Part shown: piece by piece, positions 33,618 through 45,879 of the stretch
Position numbering within the stretch: position 1 is the first letter of the stretch
How the letters are laid out: each line of letters opens with the position of its first letter
Origin: Welwitschia mirabilis
Taxonomy: Eukaryota > Gnetophyta > Gnetopsida > Welwitschiales
Direction of reading: 5' to 3'
DNA length: 64,000 nucleotides
Assembly (NCBI GenBank): GCA_051453625.1
Contig: JBOZIK010000001.1
Coordinates: 69,141,822 to 69,205,821, forward strand
The notes under the pieces: generated by a model
Databases searched by the model: none
Seen by the model: only the letters and a program-made list of their open reading frames with translations
Told to the model about the DNA's origin: nothing
Made by a program: the position numbers and the translations under genes

Positions 33618-35090
33618 TTTTATCCTTGAAACTTGATCTAGAAAGCATCTATTTTATATTCTCAAGTAGCTCCTCTTTTTATCTCTCTTAATCATTATAC
33701 TAACAAAGTTGAATCAATCCTCCTTCAACATCATATAAGTTGTTGATTAAGTTAAAATATTGTCTACAGGTTTACTAATCATGATATTGATCATCATGAT
33801 AACATCAATCATCTCTTATGTTTGGGATAATCAAGCCTTTAGATATCTCTTCTTCTTCTACTCTTAATGGCATAAACTCCAATGTTAAACTATGTATCAA
33901 CTTCAAAATCCATGTAAACTCTTTTGTTAAACATGACCTTATGACCTTCCCCATTTTCTAGGGTCATAATAATTATTTGATTTGGAGAAACATTATGAAC
34001 TAGCATATCTCTCATAAGAGATTAGATAAAAACCACATAATTGATTTTGTAAAGAACTTCTATAAACATACTCATAGATGGTTGAAATCATTCAATTTCA
34101 TAAGCCAGAATACGTCGATGACCTCCTTGCTTTGGCCAAATCCAAATAAGCTTCTAAAATTGCCACACAATAATCTCTCACTTCAATTGTAATACTCACA
34201 TCTAAGGATGTTATGTAGAAATCCCTTAACTCTAAACTCATTAATTATAAGTCTCTTTCACTCTACACTCATTTTTTGTAAGCTTCCTTTGATGCCTCTT
34301 TGACACTTTTTCTTGTATAATCTAGTTGGATTTCCATTTTAATAATTAGCATGTACAATATAACACCATAAGGCCTAACAAGTCAAGGATAAAATATGTG
34401 AAATAAGTCTAAAGTTATAAGTTTAGCCCAAGGAAATAATTAGAAGAACTATAGATGAGATTATCATTATTAATAAATAATCATTTACTAAGCAAACTAT
34501 TATAATGATTAATCACACTAAACATTTAATTGCATATAATAAGACATAGGTTTAGTTTCATTTACTATTCAAAGGCCAATAATAGCAAGGCTCTTCTAAA
34601 GGTATAAGGAACACGTGTTGAGTAAAGCTTAGCATAATAGAGAAAATTAAAAAGATAATTTATATTATAGTTATCTAAAACATTAATAGCTAGTTAAAAT
34701 TAAATTAGGAGTACTTAGAATTTATTTAACCTATAGTATTACTTGTTCGAAATAAACAATGCTAAAGCTAAGTTAATGTTCTACCTAAATACTTTAAGAT
34801 AGTAATAAATATAATTAACCCCATGGATTTGATTTGAATTAGATGGTACCCTTATATTATTATTAACTATAATTTTGATTTAACTCAGTAGAAGGGATAG
34901 ATTATAGAAGGGATATAGTGGTACCATGTGGTAGAAGGTGGATTGTGGATAGTGAAAGGCCAAGGAATGGAGACTTCATAGATGATGAAAAACACTAGAC
35001 TACTATGACCCTAAAAGGTTAGAAATAGCCAAGGCCATAAGTCACTAGTTTAGTGGACCTATAGGATAGACTACATGGAGAAAGATGATT
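33618..35090 (-). other. Interior of T, non-coding
   Basis: No gag or pol domain recognised on either strand. The minus strand at about 33860-33910 reads EFMPLRVEEEEISKGLII without stops, unidentified. AT-rich. Confidence 0.4.
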
Positions 35091-35194
35091 TCAGACAGTT
35101 ATTGGTTCAAAAGCAAGATAAAACAAGCAAACAAATGTCAAAAATTATTGCTACCGCTATTTAAAAAAATATCAAGAGGATGCAGATTGTTAAG

Positions 35195-35244
35195 CTACAG
35201 CCAAAGAAAATGAAATGCACTACAGCCAAAGAAAATGAAATGTG
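35195..35244 (+). repeat. 25-base tandem duplication
   Basis: CTACAGCCAAAGAAAATGAA and the following ATGCA are repeated immediately, the copies differing only in the last two bases. It is recent compared with the surrounding decay. Confidence 0.9.
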
Positions 35245-35817
35245 TATGGAAGAAAAAGAGGAAGGAACAAAGTCTCTAGTCTATCTAGTCTTAGGTCTTT
35301 TTTGGTGTAGCTCTCATACTAGTAATGCCACAAGGCAAAGCAAGATTATGCGGTATCTCCATTTCTTCTCTGTCATCTCTTAATTTTATAAATAATCTAA
35401 AGTGTTTTCAAGGTGAAAGTTTATATATATATATCTTTGCTTGCAAATTTCTGAAACACACCAAACAAAGCAATAATGCCTTGTGTCTCCTTTTGAAAAC
35501 CAAACGGCTTGGCAACATTGCAAGAACTTAGACTTGTATGTAACTTTGAAGAGCAACCAGTCTTCTAAGTCATTATTCCAAAAGTTCTTGAGAAGTTATC
35601 AAGCAATACCTAATTGTTAGTAAATGTATGTTATTACAATCACAACAAAGAGGCAGTGATGATGATGAACTAGGTCTCTGAGATTTGCTCCTATGAGACC
35701 TAACATGATTAAAGGAGTATGAAAAAGGCCACTATTTGTGGTAGTGCGATAAGAAAGTGATAAAAGGTCATTATTTGCAATAGCAACAAATGAAGGTTTA
35801 CTAACACTACAAATGAC

Positions 35818-35825
35818 TATAAATA
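35818..35825 (+). promoter_or_regulatory. Candidate host TATA box
   Basis: TATAAATA, followed by GAAGGGAACCACT, in a less AT-rich stretch that matches no repeat in the window. It is 180 bases upstream of the ATG at 35998. A chance TATA is possible. Confidence 0.3.
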
Positions 35826-35997
35826 GAAGGGAACCACTGCATATTAGAATGAATGATTGCTTCTATGGTAGAAAAGAAAGTTCAACAGTGGAAAACAACA
35901 TTTTCATAGTGTGTGGTCGAAGTTTCAGGGTGGTGATTTGGGAGACTGATGGCAAGGCGGTGATGGAGATTAGCGGGCAAGAGAAGCTGCGATACGA

Positions 35998-36760
35998 ATG
36001 CCTCCGATAATTGATGACGTGAAAGCTACAGACTCTAACGTTATTGAGTTATTGCAGGAATTGATCGACGACTAACATCCCATGGGTTTCAGATCTCAGT
36101 TGAAAGCAATATTTGGATGCCGACGTCACTGATTTTGGTAATGCTCTTGACAGCTTCACCAGTTCTTGACCAAAGAATGAAAAGAACAGAAGACTCATTC
36201 CATAACCACACTCTCCATTTTGAAATCATAAGAAATGCACCATTATTGATTTCTGAAAGCTTGATTATGCATTTGCTTAAGCTCTATCTTCAGGATCTGA
36301 TGCTTATGAAGAATGTTTGAGCTTGGGGTGGTTTGTCAACATTTATCATAAATTTCTTGAGGTTTGGATCTAGTGACTAACCATCTTCAAAAATAAAAGT
36401 GATACAGGGTTCTGTGAAACATTGCTTTCTTTCAAAAAAAAGTACATCTTTGTGTTTCTGAAGAAACAGAACTCTTAATCTGATCCGATCATCACATGTC
36501 GGTTAGTTGTTAAGAAACAGGGATGGTGACTGGCTCATTCGGGAGCCCTTCAGACACCACCGCTATAACGACACACTCCGCGATCTCACTGGATTAGTAA
36601 TGGGAGGTGAGGAAGACTGTCATTCCTGTGGATAGCAATGAGCAGGCCGCACAAGATTTTAAAACTCCTTTTATTTGCAAAAACTTTTCCATCTCTGAAA
36701 ATGGTTCCTTCAAACAAACAGGTAGTTTTTTTTTGAGACCACTGGAACTGACACATTAAG
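35998..36760 (+). pseudogene. Candidate broken host gene, unidentified
   Basis: From ATG at 35998 an open frame of 25 codons reads MPPIIDDVKATDSNVIELL and ends at TAA 36073. Coding-like text continues in other frames: ADVTDFGNALDSFTSS (about 36118), LSSGSDAYEECLSLGWFVN (about 36288), DGDWLIREPFRHHRYNDTL (about 36525) and SNEQAAQDFKTPFICKNFS (about 36635). Base composition is less AT-rich than nearby repeats. I do not recognise the protein. It lies between the two LTRs of T, so it may be captured host sequence or original host DNA that the element map misassigns. Confidence 0.3.
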
Positions 36761-38217
36761 GATCTCAATTGTGCATGTACGCAACATTGACGAGGATTGG
36801 AAAAGTGGAGTCTTTCTCAAGATGCATAGTTTTTTATTAATTTATATTATTATTATTATTGTGATTATAACGAATGACAGATTGGATTTCCCTATCATTG
36901 GTGAAACTAAAAATGTGTGGTGCTTAATTTTAGCATTTTAAGTGTACTGTACCTCACTTTCGTCATTTTCATCTTTCTCTAGTTAATAATGTAAACCTTT
37001 TAACAGTTTTCACAATACATTTTTGGAATATCAATACCCTGCAATGTGATCTAGGCCATAACTACCAACAATAGAGCTATGTGATATTCAAAATTTCATG
37101 GTTTCTACTTTTTGATTTCCCCCCTTTTTAATATAACAAGAGGCTATGGATCAATGAAGATCAAGCTTCATTGACCTTTTATTTGTAGTTTCTAAAAAAT
37201 AGTTATTAACTTGCGATTTCGAGGGATTACTTAACTTGATCTCTTATCAAAATATGGAATCAAAGGTGAGCTGCTAATTATGTTACTGAATAGTTGACTT
37301 GGAGTTATATGTAACTAGCCTAATACTCTAGAAGTGTACATTGAGATAATGAGACATATGTAGATTGAGATAGCTTCCAAGTGGTTTGTTAAAGGACTAG
37401 TATTGATGCTTGTTAATAGCAAATTCATAGATTTCTTCATAACTTTCCATCCAAACATGAGAGAATTGCTGAAGGTTTTTTAAAAAACCTAGGTCTCGAG
37501 TAAGAGCTATAGCATAAGAATAAATTACAGTGTGCTAAGTAAGATTACTAAAGACTGGTACATTTGAAACACAGGAAAAACAAAGGATGGAATAATCTTG
37601 AGTCAGAATGCAATGCCTTACATTTGTGGGTTTTTGCACACAGTGCTTTAAAGCTATAATGGTAATTAGGGATTCTTTTTATTTTATTTTCTAATCTGAT
37701 CTATATTACATTTTGCCATTTTTTTGCCAAAAAAATTGCACTAAGAGGTTTCTATAATCCTTTTTATTGCTTCTTGAATTCATTCTATGATTCAATGATT
37801 ATTATTTCTTTCTTTCATAAGATGAGGAATACAAATCTCTTCTTTCATAAGAAGGGTAATACATTTTCCCATTGCTTTGGAAGCTATATATATATATATA
37901 TATATATTTAATCATTATATCTATCTATTATAATTGAAGACAGATGAGTAGTGTTGATTTTGCCTCTATACTTTCTTAATAGTTCTATAACACTTGATAC
38001 CTATTAAAAAAATGAAATTTAATGTTTTCTTTTGTTTGAAGAATACAGATTGCATATGATACCATTACATTATCCAATCACACAACTTCTATGTAAGGCC
38101 TTCATAATACATCCTTATACTTTATGACTTATGAATTTAATGACTTAACTCTCCACTACTCACTAGCTCTATGTTGAGAGCACTATATGATGATAATTAT
38201 CTATGGATCATATCCCT
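36761..38217. other. Low-copy, host-like non-coding sequence in T
   Basis: Matches none of the repeats in the window. No convincing gene on either strand. Contains the TA microsatellite at 37885-37908. Confidence 0.4.
37885..37908. repeat. (TA)n microsatellite
   Basis: About 11 uninterrupted TA units. Confidence 0.9.
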
Positions 38218-38229
38218 GCTCTAATATCA
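38218..38229 (-). promoter_or_regulatory. Primer-binding site of T, tRNA-iMet type
   Basis: On the minus strand TGATATTAGAGC, against TGGTATCAGAGC, two bases after the X2 LTR end. It makes X2 the 5' LTR and places the interior to the left. Confidence 0.65.
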
Positions 38230-38231
38230 AA

Positions 38232-38781
38232 TGTGAAGTTCTAATTTTTAACCTCAAAACTATGAATGTTCCTTTATGCGATGGTTCCAACATATCCCAT
38301 CACGACTGTGCTAAATTTAAATTTTATCATGTTTTAAACAAATCTCGATCTAACATCAAAATGTAATTAAAAGAAGGTAACGATAACATGGTAATAACAT
38401 GATGAAAAATAGCTTCATATCCTAATAGAAGAGTTTCAATGTTTACATAACATTCATAAAAAATTTACAATAATGGTATTCATTCACATGTTATAACTAT
38501 AAGTACATAAAGCATGAATTAATTGGTAAAAGTATCCCGAGCCCTCAATAATAAGCACTTTTTTCTCAGTGACCAAAATCCATACCAGTATGTAAACCTA
38601 CACATATAATATGGTATAAGAATTGTAAAATCATTACAAACCCTAGTATGATCCATGACAAAGTATGGAATGATAAGGGGTTTTCAAGTGAAGAAAGGAT
38701 AACAAGAATAAACCAGATAAGACCTAGGCTCCATTTGAATTTTTTCTCTTTTACTATTACTCCATAACAGATTTTAATAAT
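38232..38781 (-). mobile_element. 5' LTR (X2) of T, left part
   Basis: Starts TGTGAAGTTC (plus strand) and is interrupted at 38781 by E2; the remainder is at 51449-52631. Joined, the LTR would be about 1.7 kb. Confidence 0.65.
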
Positions 38782-38784
38782 TGT

Positions 38785-40040
38785 TGTTATGACAATTTGT
38801 AAGAACTTGATAGTGTATTTTTAGTACTTTTGCAAGACATTTATATAGGTTTAGATGCAATTGTGATGATTATGGAGAATTAATAGGATGTTCACTAAAA
38901 AAATGTAATTCTTAGCATATTTGGATGTACATTAGGCTTATTTCAATACTTCATGCTTTGAAATAAAGATTAACCATGCAGAAAACTAATTTCCCTTTGA
39001 GCTAGAAGATAGAGAGGCCTATCATTCCCTCTGTTGTCCCCACGATAGACAGGATGATAACACTACTAACATGGATTAAATCTATAGAGTTAACTATAAG
39101 GCCTAAAGCTAATGGATCATCCTTTGCTATGGAGTATCATCCCCATTGTCATCCCCACAACAAACAAGATGACACTTATTTTTGTATGGACAAAAAGAAT
39201 TATTTTTGTAATGGGGTCATACAGCCCCTGTGGGTTGCTAGAGTTTCTTTATTGACTTTTAGGGTTATGCTTCTATAACTTCAATGTTCAACTATAAATA
39301 CCCTCCCTTTTCTTCACTTCCAATTCCATCTTTTATGCTGAATATTCTTGTGCTAGAAGATTGAAAGACAATAGGTCCATCCAGTAACTACAGAGAGAAT
39401 ATTACCTTGGTGTTGGACTAAGTATCCTCCATTGAGGTATTGCTACTTTGTTATAAGTAAATGTTAAATTGATCATTAATTCAAGAACTCTTTTCACTCT
39501 TATTATGTAAATGTCTCTTATGGTTTAATTTGATTATGGTTTGATGATAACTCCATATTTTATTTAGATCATAAGGGTAACCTTTGTTAAAGTTGGCTTT
39601 ATTAGTGTTGATTTTTCATTGCATTCTATTTCATTTCATTTCCATATTTGCATTATCCATATTTTATTTAGCATATCTAATAGTTTGTGCTAGTTAGGAA
39701 CAAGTGATAAAATCTTCTTAATTGATCTAAGTTATAAGAACTAATTCTTGTAATAAGAGGATTGCAATCCAAATAGATTCATTACACTTGTATTTCATCC
39801 ATTGCATTTCACTGTCATTCATCTTGCATTGAATTTGCATTATTGTTTATTTTCATTTACTAAAAAAGAAAAGACTAAAATACTTTCTAATATTATTTCT
39901 CTAACTTCTAGTCTAGTGCCTTCAATAGATTACAACATTTGGGTTGATTTCCATTTATACTAGTGTGTGTTTTTTATAAGTATTGTGATTTGCAAGTTTT
40001 ACCTAAGGACTTAGAGATTACATAAATTCACACCATGACA
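38785..40040 (+). mobile_element. 5' LTR of Athila-type element E2
   Basis: Begins TGTTATGACAATTTG and ends CACACCATGACA, pairing with 50226-51448. TATA box TATAAATA at 39293-39300. Two compound hairpins lie in U3 at 39020-39059 and 39135-39174. The flanking 5-mers are ATAAT (38777-38781) and AGAAT (51448-51452), an imperfect target duplication. The open frame 39054-39278 is LTR sequence. Confidence 0.88.
39020..39174 (+). repeat. Paired compound hairpins in E2 U3
   Basis: First: outer arms TATCATTCC and GGATGATA (one bulged base) around CTGTTGT-CCCC-ACGATAG. Second: outer arms TATCATC (39135) and GATGACA (39168) around ATTGTCATCCCCACAAC. Both are upstream of the TATA box. The 3' LTR has them at about 50450-50490 and 50568-50605. 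Confidence 0.75.
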
Positions 40041-40062
40041 TTTTAACACCATTGATAGGAAA
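40041..40062 (+). promoter_or_regulatory. E2 primer-binding site, tRNA-Asp type
   Basis: TTTTAACACCATTGATAGGAA against TTTTGGCGCCGTTGCCGGGGA: six G-to-A, one C-to-T and one C-to-A. Confidence 0.8.
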
Positions 40063-40790
40063 GGCCACGAGAAGCTGGAGGATTATTACTCTCTAGATAA
40101 GTACCTTTAATTTTAGTTTAGGTTATTTATTTAAAATAGTATTATTATGTATTAATGTCTAGTAGGTTTATTTCAGTAACTTTCCTTTTCTATAGTTCAA
40201 AAAATTTCACTGTCTTTCTTTCTGTTATCCCCATAACACTAGAAATAGCAATCACAAATTTTCAAATTTATTTTATTTTTTCATAAATTGTCTTTCTGTC
40301 AGTAGTTATAATAAAAATACTATTGTCTTATCTATTGTCCCCACAACAAATTATATGATAGTATGCTTGTTTACTTATAGCAATTTTTCTTTGATTTCAG
40401 TTTTCCACTATTGTAATTATTGTCCCTCTTATGGTCCCCATGATTAGGTGAACAACTATTAATTATTTTTTATTTTATTTTTTTTTCACTATCTGAAGTA
40501 TGCAAGGATATGGTGAATTCTGGTAGAAAGACAAAATATTAAACAGAGTAAAACATAATTAAAAAAGTATTAAAAAAGGATTCTTCAACTTCGAGCAAAA
40601 TCCAAGTTTGCCCATTCTAGGTATCAAAATTCTAAGAATTGAAGAAGAAGATTTTTCTGATGTCATTATTTTGGAGTTAAATTTTGCAAAACAAAATTGT
40701 GAAAATAATAGCATAGATGTAGATTGTATCATTTCTTTTTCATCTATGTTGAAATCCTCATAAAAAATAAAAATGAATTAGTTCGTTTAA
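40063..40790 (+). other. E2 leader with three hairpin copies
   Basis: TGTTAT-CCCC-ATAACA at 40223-40238 and TTGT-CCCC-ACAA at 40335-40346 are perfect stems with a CCCC loop; a third copy (ATGGTCCCCATGAT) is at about 40431-40445. No gene. Confidence 0.65.
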
Positions 40791-40797
40791 TATGCCA

Positions 40798-41351
40798 ATC
40801 ATGAAAGGAACTTTAAATTTGAATGTAAATGTTACACTTAGAGATTTAATTGCTAATAAAAAATGTAAAATCTAAAATCCTTTCGATTTACTTGCTACTG
40901 ATGATGTAGAATTAAGAAACTTGAGTTCCTATCCAACATTTTTTAGGAAACCTAAGGAAGACCCTTTCCAACATCTAGCCAACATTGAACAACGTATTCT
41001 TATCTTAGGAAATGAGAAGAAATGCATTAGCGATTATACTTACATAATAATCCTTCCAGTTATACTTAGAGGGAAGGTAAAACTTTGGCTTAAAACCATT
41101 TCATACAAGAGTCTTAAATCATAAAGTCAAGTGCAAGAAGTAAAAGTACCATGAAGAAAAGAAGGAAGGAAATTACCAACTTTCAATAACAATCTCATAA
41201 GAATTATGCCATAACTTATGAGCGTTTTATCATAGCTATCCATTCCAATCTTATTGATGAATTCTATAAAGAAGAATTGATAGATTATTTCTATAATGGA
41301 TTGACTAGTCAAACTAAACAACATATAGACTTTTCTTGTGGTGGTAACTTG
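40798..41351 (+). pseudogene. E2 Gag, first copy, cut by a gap
   Basis: Reads MPIMKGTLNLNVNVTLRDLI, DPFQHLANIEQRILILGN, ILRGKVKLWLKTISYKSLKS, and, after frameshifts, YNGLTSQTKQHIDFSCGGNL. This is the Athila Gag capsid region (retrotransposon gag family; the W in the VKLWL block is kept). The sequence stops at a 100-N gap (41352-41451), after which LTR sequence resumes. Confidence 0.8.
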
Positions 41352-41451
41352 NNNNNNNNNNNNNNNNNNNNNNNNNNNNNNNNNNNNNNNNNNNNNNNNN
41401 NNNNNNNNNNNNNNNNNNNNNNNNNNNNNNNNNNNNNNNNNNNNNNNNNNN

Positions 41452-41669
41452 ATGTCATCGTCATTCATCTTGCATTGCATTTGCATTGCTGTTTACTTTT
41501 ATTTATTAAAAGAGAAAAGACTAAAATTACTTTGTGAAATCAATTCTCTAACTTCTAGCCTAGTGCCTTCAATGGATTACAACATTACTAGTGTGCATTT
41601 TCTAAAAGTATTGTGATTTGTAGGTATTTATCTAAGGACTTAAATATTACATAAATTTACACTAGAACA
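41452..41669 (+). mobile_element. Partial second LTR inside E2
   Basis: Matches the last 220 bases of the Athila LTR (TCATTCATCTTGCATTGCAT, then CTAGCCTAGTGCCTTCAATG) and ends ACACTAGAACA. A PBS follows. Confidence 0.8.
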
Positions 41670-41691
41670 TTTTGTTGTTGTTGCTAGGAAA
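41670..41691 (+). promoter_or_regulatory. Second primer-binding site inside E2
   Basis: TTTTGTTGTTGTTGCTAGGAA, then AGGCC. The tRNA-Asp form is recognisable, with a different set of changes from the first copy at 40041. Confidence 0.75.
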
Positions 41692-42420
41692 GGCCATAAG
41701 GAGTTGAAGTATTTTCACTATCCAAATAAGTACCTTAAATTTTAGTTAAGGTGATTTATTTAAAATAGTTCTATATTTTTAATGTAGTTTAATAGGTTTA
41801 TTTGGCAATTTTTATTTTCTATAGTTTTTAAAAATCACTGTCATCCTTTCTGTTACCCCATGATACTAGAAATGAAAGTTGTAAATTTTTAAATTTATTT
41901 TTTATTTTTGTAAATTTTCTTTTTCATAAATTTTCTTTCTATCAGTACAGTAATAAAAATACTGTCATATTCTCTATCATCCTCACTACAGGCTAGATGT
42001 TAGTCTAGTTCTCTTATTATGGCCATTTTTTTGATTTTTATTTTCTACTATTGTGACCATTGTTCCTCTTATCATCTACATGATTAGATAGATGATAGTT
42101 AGTTGTTTTTAATTTGAGATTTTATTTACTATCTAAAGCATGCAGGGACATGATGAATTCTAGTAGAATGATGAAATATTAAAGAGAGCAAAACTTAATT
42201 AAAGAAAATATCAGAGAAGGATTACTCAAATTTAAATAAAATATAGGTATGCACACTCCAAGCATGCTACTTCCAAGAATTAAAGAAGAGGATTTTTTTT
42301 GCTTTTATTATTTTAGAGTCAAATGTTGCAAATAAAATTGTGAAAATAATAGCATAGAAGTAGACTGTGTCAGTTCTTTATTTATGTCAAAATCCTTATA
42401 AAAACAAAAATAAATTACTT
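41692..42420 (+). other. Second E2 leader
   Basis: Collinear with 40063-40790, including three hairpin copies at about 41836-41856, 41975-42000 and 42066-42095. Confidence 0.65.
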
Positions 42421-42429
42421 CATCTAATA

Positions 42430-43600
42430 TGCCAATCATGATAGGAACTTTGACCTCAAATGTAAACATTACTCTAAGAGATTTAATTACTAATAGAAAA
42501 ATGTAAAATCTAAAATCCTTTTGATTCACCTGTCGGTGATGATGTAGAATTAAGAAACTTGAGTGGCTATCCAACATTCTCAAGAAACCTGAGGAAAACC
42601 CTTTCCAACATCTATGCAACATTGAATAACTCATCCTTACCTCACGAAATGGAAAAAAATGCATTAGTGATCATAGTTACATGATTATCTTTCTAGTCAT
42701 ACTTAGGGGAAAGGAAAAACTTTGGCTTAAAAACATTTGACACAAGAGTCTTAAATCTTGAAGTCAAGTGCAAAATTTTTTTATTAAAATATTTTTAAGT
42801 GAAATTACATGAGAAAAAGAAGGAAATAAGTTACCAAATTTTATTAAAAACCTTATGAGGATTATGCCACAATTTATAAGTGTTTTATCATAACTATGCA
42901 TTCCAACCCTATTGGTGAATTCTGTAAAGAAGAATTGGTAGATTATTTCTACAGTGGATTGGCTATTCAAATTAAATAACTTGTATACTTTTCTTGTGGT
43001 GGTAACTTGATGAACTTAGTCTTAGAGGATGCATGGAATGTATTAGAAAATCTAGTAAAAACAAGTTAAACTTGGCTGAAATCCACTAAGGAAAGTCGAA
43101 TTATAGGCCAAATCATTAAATATTTAAAGGAAGTAAAACATGATAAGGAAGAAGAGAAAGGTGACTCAACTATCTTAACTAAGGATTTTACTACCATGTT
43201 GGAGAAGTACATTCAAATAATAGTTGATGCAAAGGTATTAAAAAATGAGAACATAATTTCAACATGTGATATTTATGAAGATAATTCTTATTCAACTAAA
43301 GATTGTTCCTTATTACCAACTTGTAAAAAGAGAATGTTTGAGAGGTATGTGCATTAAACCAAAGAAAACTTAAATTTAAAAGCCAACCACAATATCAACA
43401 AAGATTAGGTGGATAATCACAATTTAAACCTTTTGAGAATAGATTTATAAATTTGAACTTTCAACCAAATAACCTCAATTTCTAACTAAATTAAAATGAT
43501 CCACTTATAGATTTCATAAAAGAATTGAAAAAATACGCAAGAAAAGACTAAAAGTAATATTGAAAACCTAGTGAATGTGCTTCAATAAATGATGCTCATA
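42430..43600 (+). pseudogene. E2 Gag, second copy
   Basis: Same order as 40798-41351 and further: NPFQHLCNIE, VILRGKEKLWLKN, KEELVDYFYSGLA, then FSCGGNLMNLVLEDAWNVLE. The knuckle at about 43261-43310 is CDIYEDNSYSTKDC: Cys-2 and His are both changed to Tyr by single transitions. More stops than in R. Minus-strand frames here are shadows. Confidence 0.82.
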
Positions 43601-44089
43601 AAATCAAAGACCACAAGGATCTCTTGCATGTCAAACTTTATCCAACACAAATGAAGTTAAAAGAGATTTAAAGGTAGTAATAAGAAGTGAAAATGATATA
43701 ACACCTCCTACCCATGTGGTCTTAATTTCAAAAAATAATGAAAAACGTAATGAAAAAGATGCTGTACAAAGTTTGGATGCATATAAATTCCAATCAACAT
43801 CATATGCTAAGATCACTACTAAAAATTCTTCACAAGAAGATAAAGGGAAGAAACAATCTATTCTTAGCTTAATAGGTTAAACACAAATCCTACCTATAAT
43901 GAGCACTTGAAAAACTTAATGCAATAGGTAAAAAACAACTTATCTTTTTGGAATCTCTTATAAGAAAATCCTAAATATTCTAAGTTGTGGAAATAATTAG
44001 TACATAGAAAATAAAAACATCCCATTTAGAGCAAAGTTTTTCTTACTCAATCTATTTAGTATCCTAAATTGAAAGACCTTGAAGCAGCA

Positions 44090-44490
44090 ATGGTAAGTGT
44101 CACCTTAGAAAAAAATAAAAAAATTTAAAAAGCTTTAATTAACATACAAACTAGTTTAGATATCATACCTCTTCACATATGTAAAAGACTCAGGTTGGAA
44201 AATAGAATAGAACTTATAAAAATTATCTTAAAATTGGCTAATACTTCAATTAAGAAACTCTTAGGGATTATCAGGACCTAGTTATTCAAACAGATGTTGA
44301 TTTTTACCTCATAGATGTAGTCATCATTGAGGTAGAACATGATGAAGGTTATCCACCAATCTTAGAAAGATATTTTTATGTAACTACCCACTATATCATT
44401 GACACATAAAACATAATGATGGAATATCATATAGGCAATAAGAAGTTCACCATTTAAGTTTTTGATGCTAATAAAAATAAATAGGAGATG
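44090..44490 (+). pseudogene. E2 retropepsin
   Basis: Reads NIQTSLDIIPLHICKRLRLE, aligned with D-x-GAS-x-N-x-MPL; the catalytic Asp is Asn and the Gly is lost. Then IIKLILKLANTSIKK-like text and EVEHDEGYPP-like text. Frameshifts occur. Inactive. Confidence 0.7.
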
Positions 44491-44677
44491 ATTTTAACTT
44501 AGAAGAAGAACTTAAACCAAACTTATTTTTACAACATCATTCAACTGAGGAGAGATTGATAATGCTATAAGAACTAGCATTATATGATGAATTGACTAAA
44601 ATACACTATCTTAAGTATGAGAATAAGGAATCTTTCAACTAGGATGAAATTCAATATGTTTACTTGATAGAAAACCT

Positions 44678-44733
44678 TTTTGAAGAGTGTCATCCCATGT
44701 TCGTCTTCCCCATAACATATAGGACGATAAGTG
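44678..44733 (+). repeat. Hairpin motif in the protease-RT spacer of E2
   Basis: TGTCATCCCATGTTCGTC, then TTCCCCATAACATA and AGGACGATAAG: both the outer arms and the CCCC centre are recognisable. Equivalent copies are in E3 (56575) and R (19450). Confidence 0.65.
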
Positions 44734-45019
44734 AAAATTTCAAGCTAGAACTAAAAACGTTGCTCAAGGGTCTAAAATATATTTTCCTATCTAATAATTT
44801 GAAGAAACCTTTAATAATAAGTAATCTTTTTACTTCTCAATAGAAATCCAACTTGATCTCCCTTTTAACTTCTAAAGAAAATTCTTTTTCTTAGATTCAT
44901 AATGACTTAGCTACCATCTCTCTTTTCATAGTCTAACATAAAATTTAGCTCGAGGATAATGCTAAATCTATTAAGTAACCTTAACAAAAGCTTAACCTAA
45001 TTTCTAAGTAAGTAGTTAA

Positions 45020-45750
45020 AAATCCATTATTAAACTTATGGATGATGGGATAATCTATGCTACATCTGATAGTGAGTGGATTAGCCCTTTGACAGTAGTT
45101 CTAAAAAAGGATGGAAAATGGATAATGTGCATTAATTTTAGAAAACTTGATAAGGTTACTAAAAAGGATCATTACTATTTACCCTTTCTTGATCAAATGC
45201 TTGATAGAATCCAAGCTCATGCCTACTATTATTTTCTCAATAGGTATAGTAGCTACAATTAGGTTTGCATAACAAGTGAAAACTAATCAACAACAACTTT
45301 TTACCTCATTTCCTATAATCTTTTCCTTTAGATAAATACATTTTGGAGTTTTTAATGCTCCTAGGACTTTCCAACAAGTAATGATAAGGATATTTTCTAA
45401 CATGATAGAGGATCCTATTGACATCTTTATGGATGGCTTCTTCGTCTTTAGTGAAAATTTTGAAGAAATCATAAAAAGATTAGAGAAAGTCTTGGATCAA
45501 TAAATGAAAAGTGGCCTACATTTGAGTTAGGAAAAAAGCATTCTTCTTGTTAATGATGGAATTGTTTTAGTTTACTACATTTCTAGGAAAGGGATTAAGA
45601 TGAACCCTACAAAAGTTGGTATCATTAAAAACCTTATCCCTTAAACTAATGTCAAATAAGTTAGATCATTCCTTAATCATGCTAGTTTCTATCATCATTT
45701 TATTCATGATTATGCTAAGCTTTGTAAACCCCTTCACTCATTACTCGAAA
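45020..45750 (+). pseudogene. E2 reverse transcriptase
   Basis: At 45038-45262 an open stretch has GIIYATSDSEWISPLTVVLK, then CINFRKLDKVTKKDHYYLPF and LDQMLDRIQAHAYYYFLNRY, the fingers and palm of gypsy RT. The YxDD box at about 45427-45445 reads FMDGF, so one catalytic Asp is Gly. Later text (ESLGSINEKW) is the thumb region. Inactive. Confidence 0.85.
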
Positions 45751-45879
45751 AAAAAAAAAACTAAAATTAATTAAAATTATTCATGTTAAATTTTATTTAA
45801 TACACTTAAGAATAATATTACTTTTAAATCTATTCTCATGAGTCGGAATTAGACTAAATATTTTAAAATCATGTGTAAT

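Noticed and set aside
37885-37908. TA run as a possible TATA promoter
   Set aside because: Plain microsatellite with no coding frame downstream.
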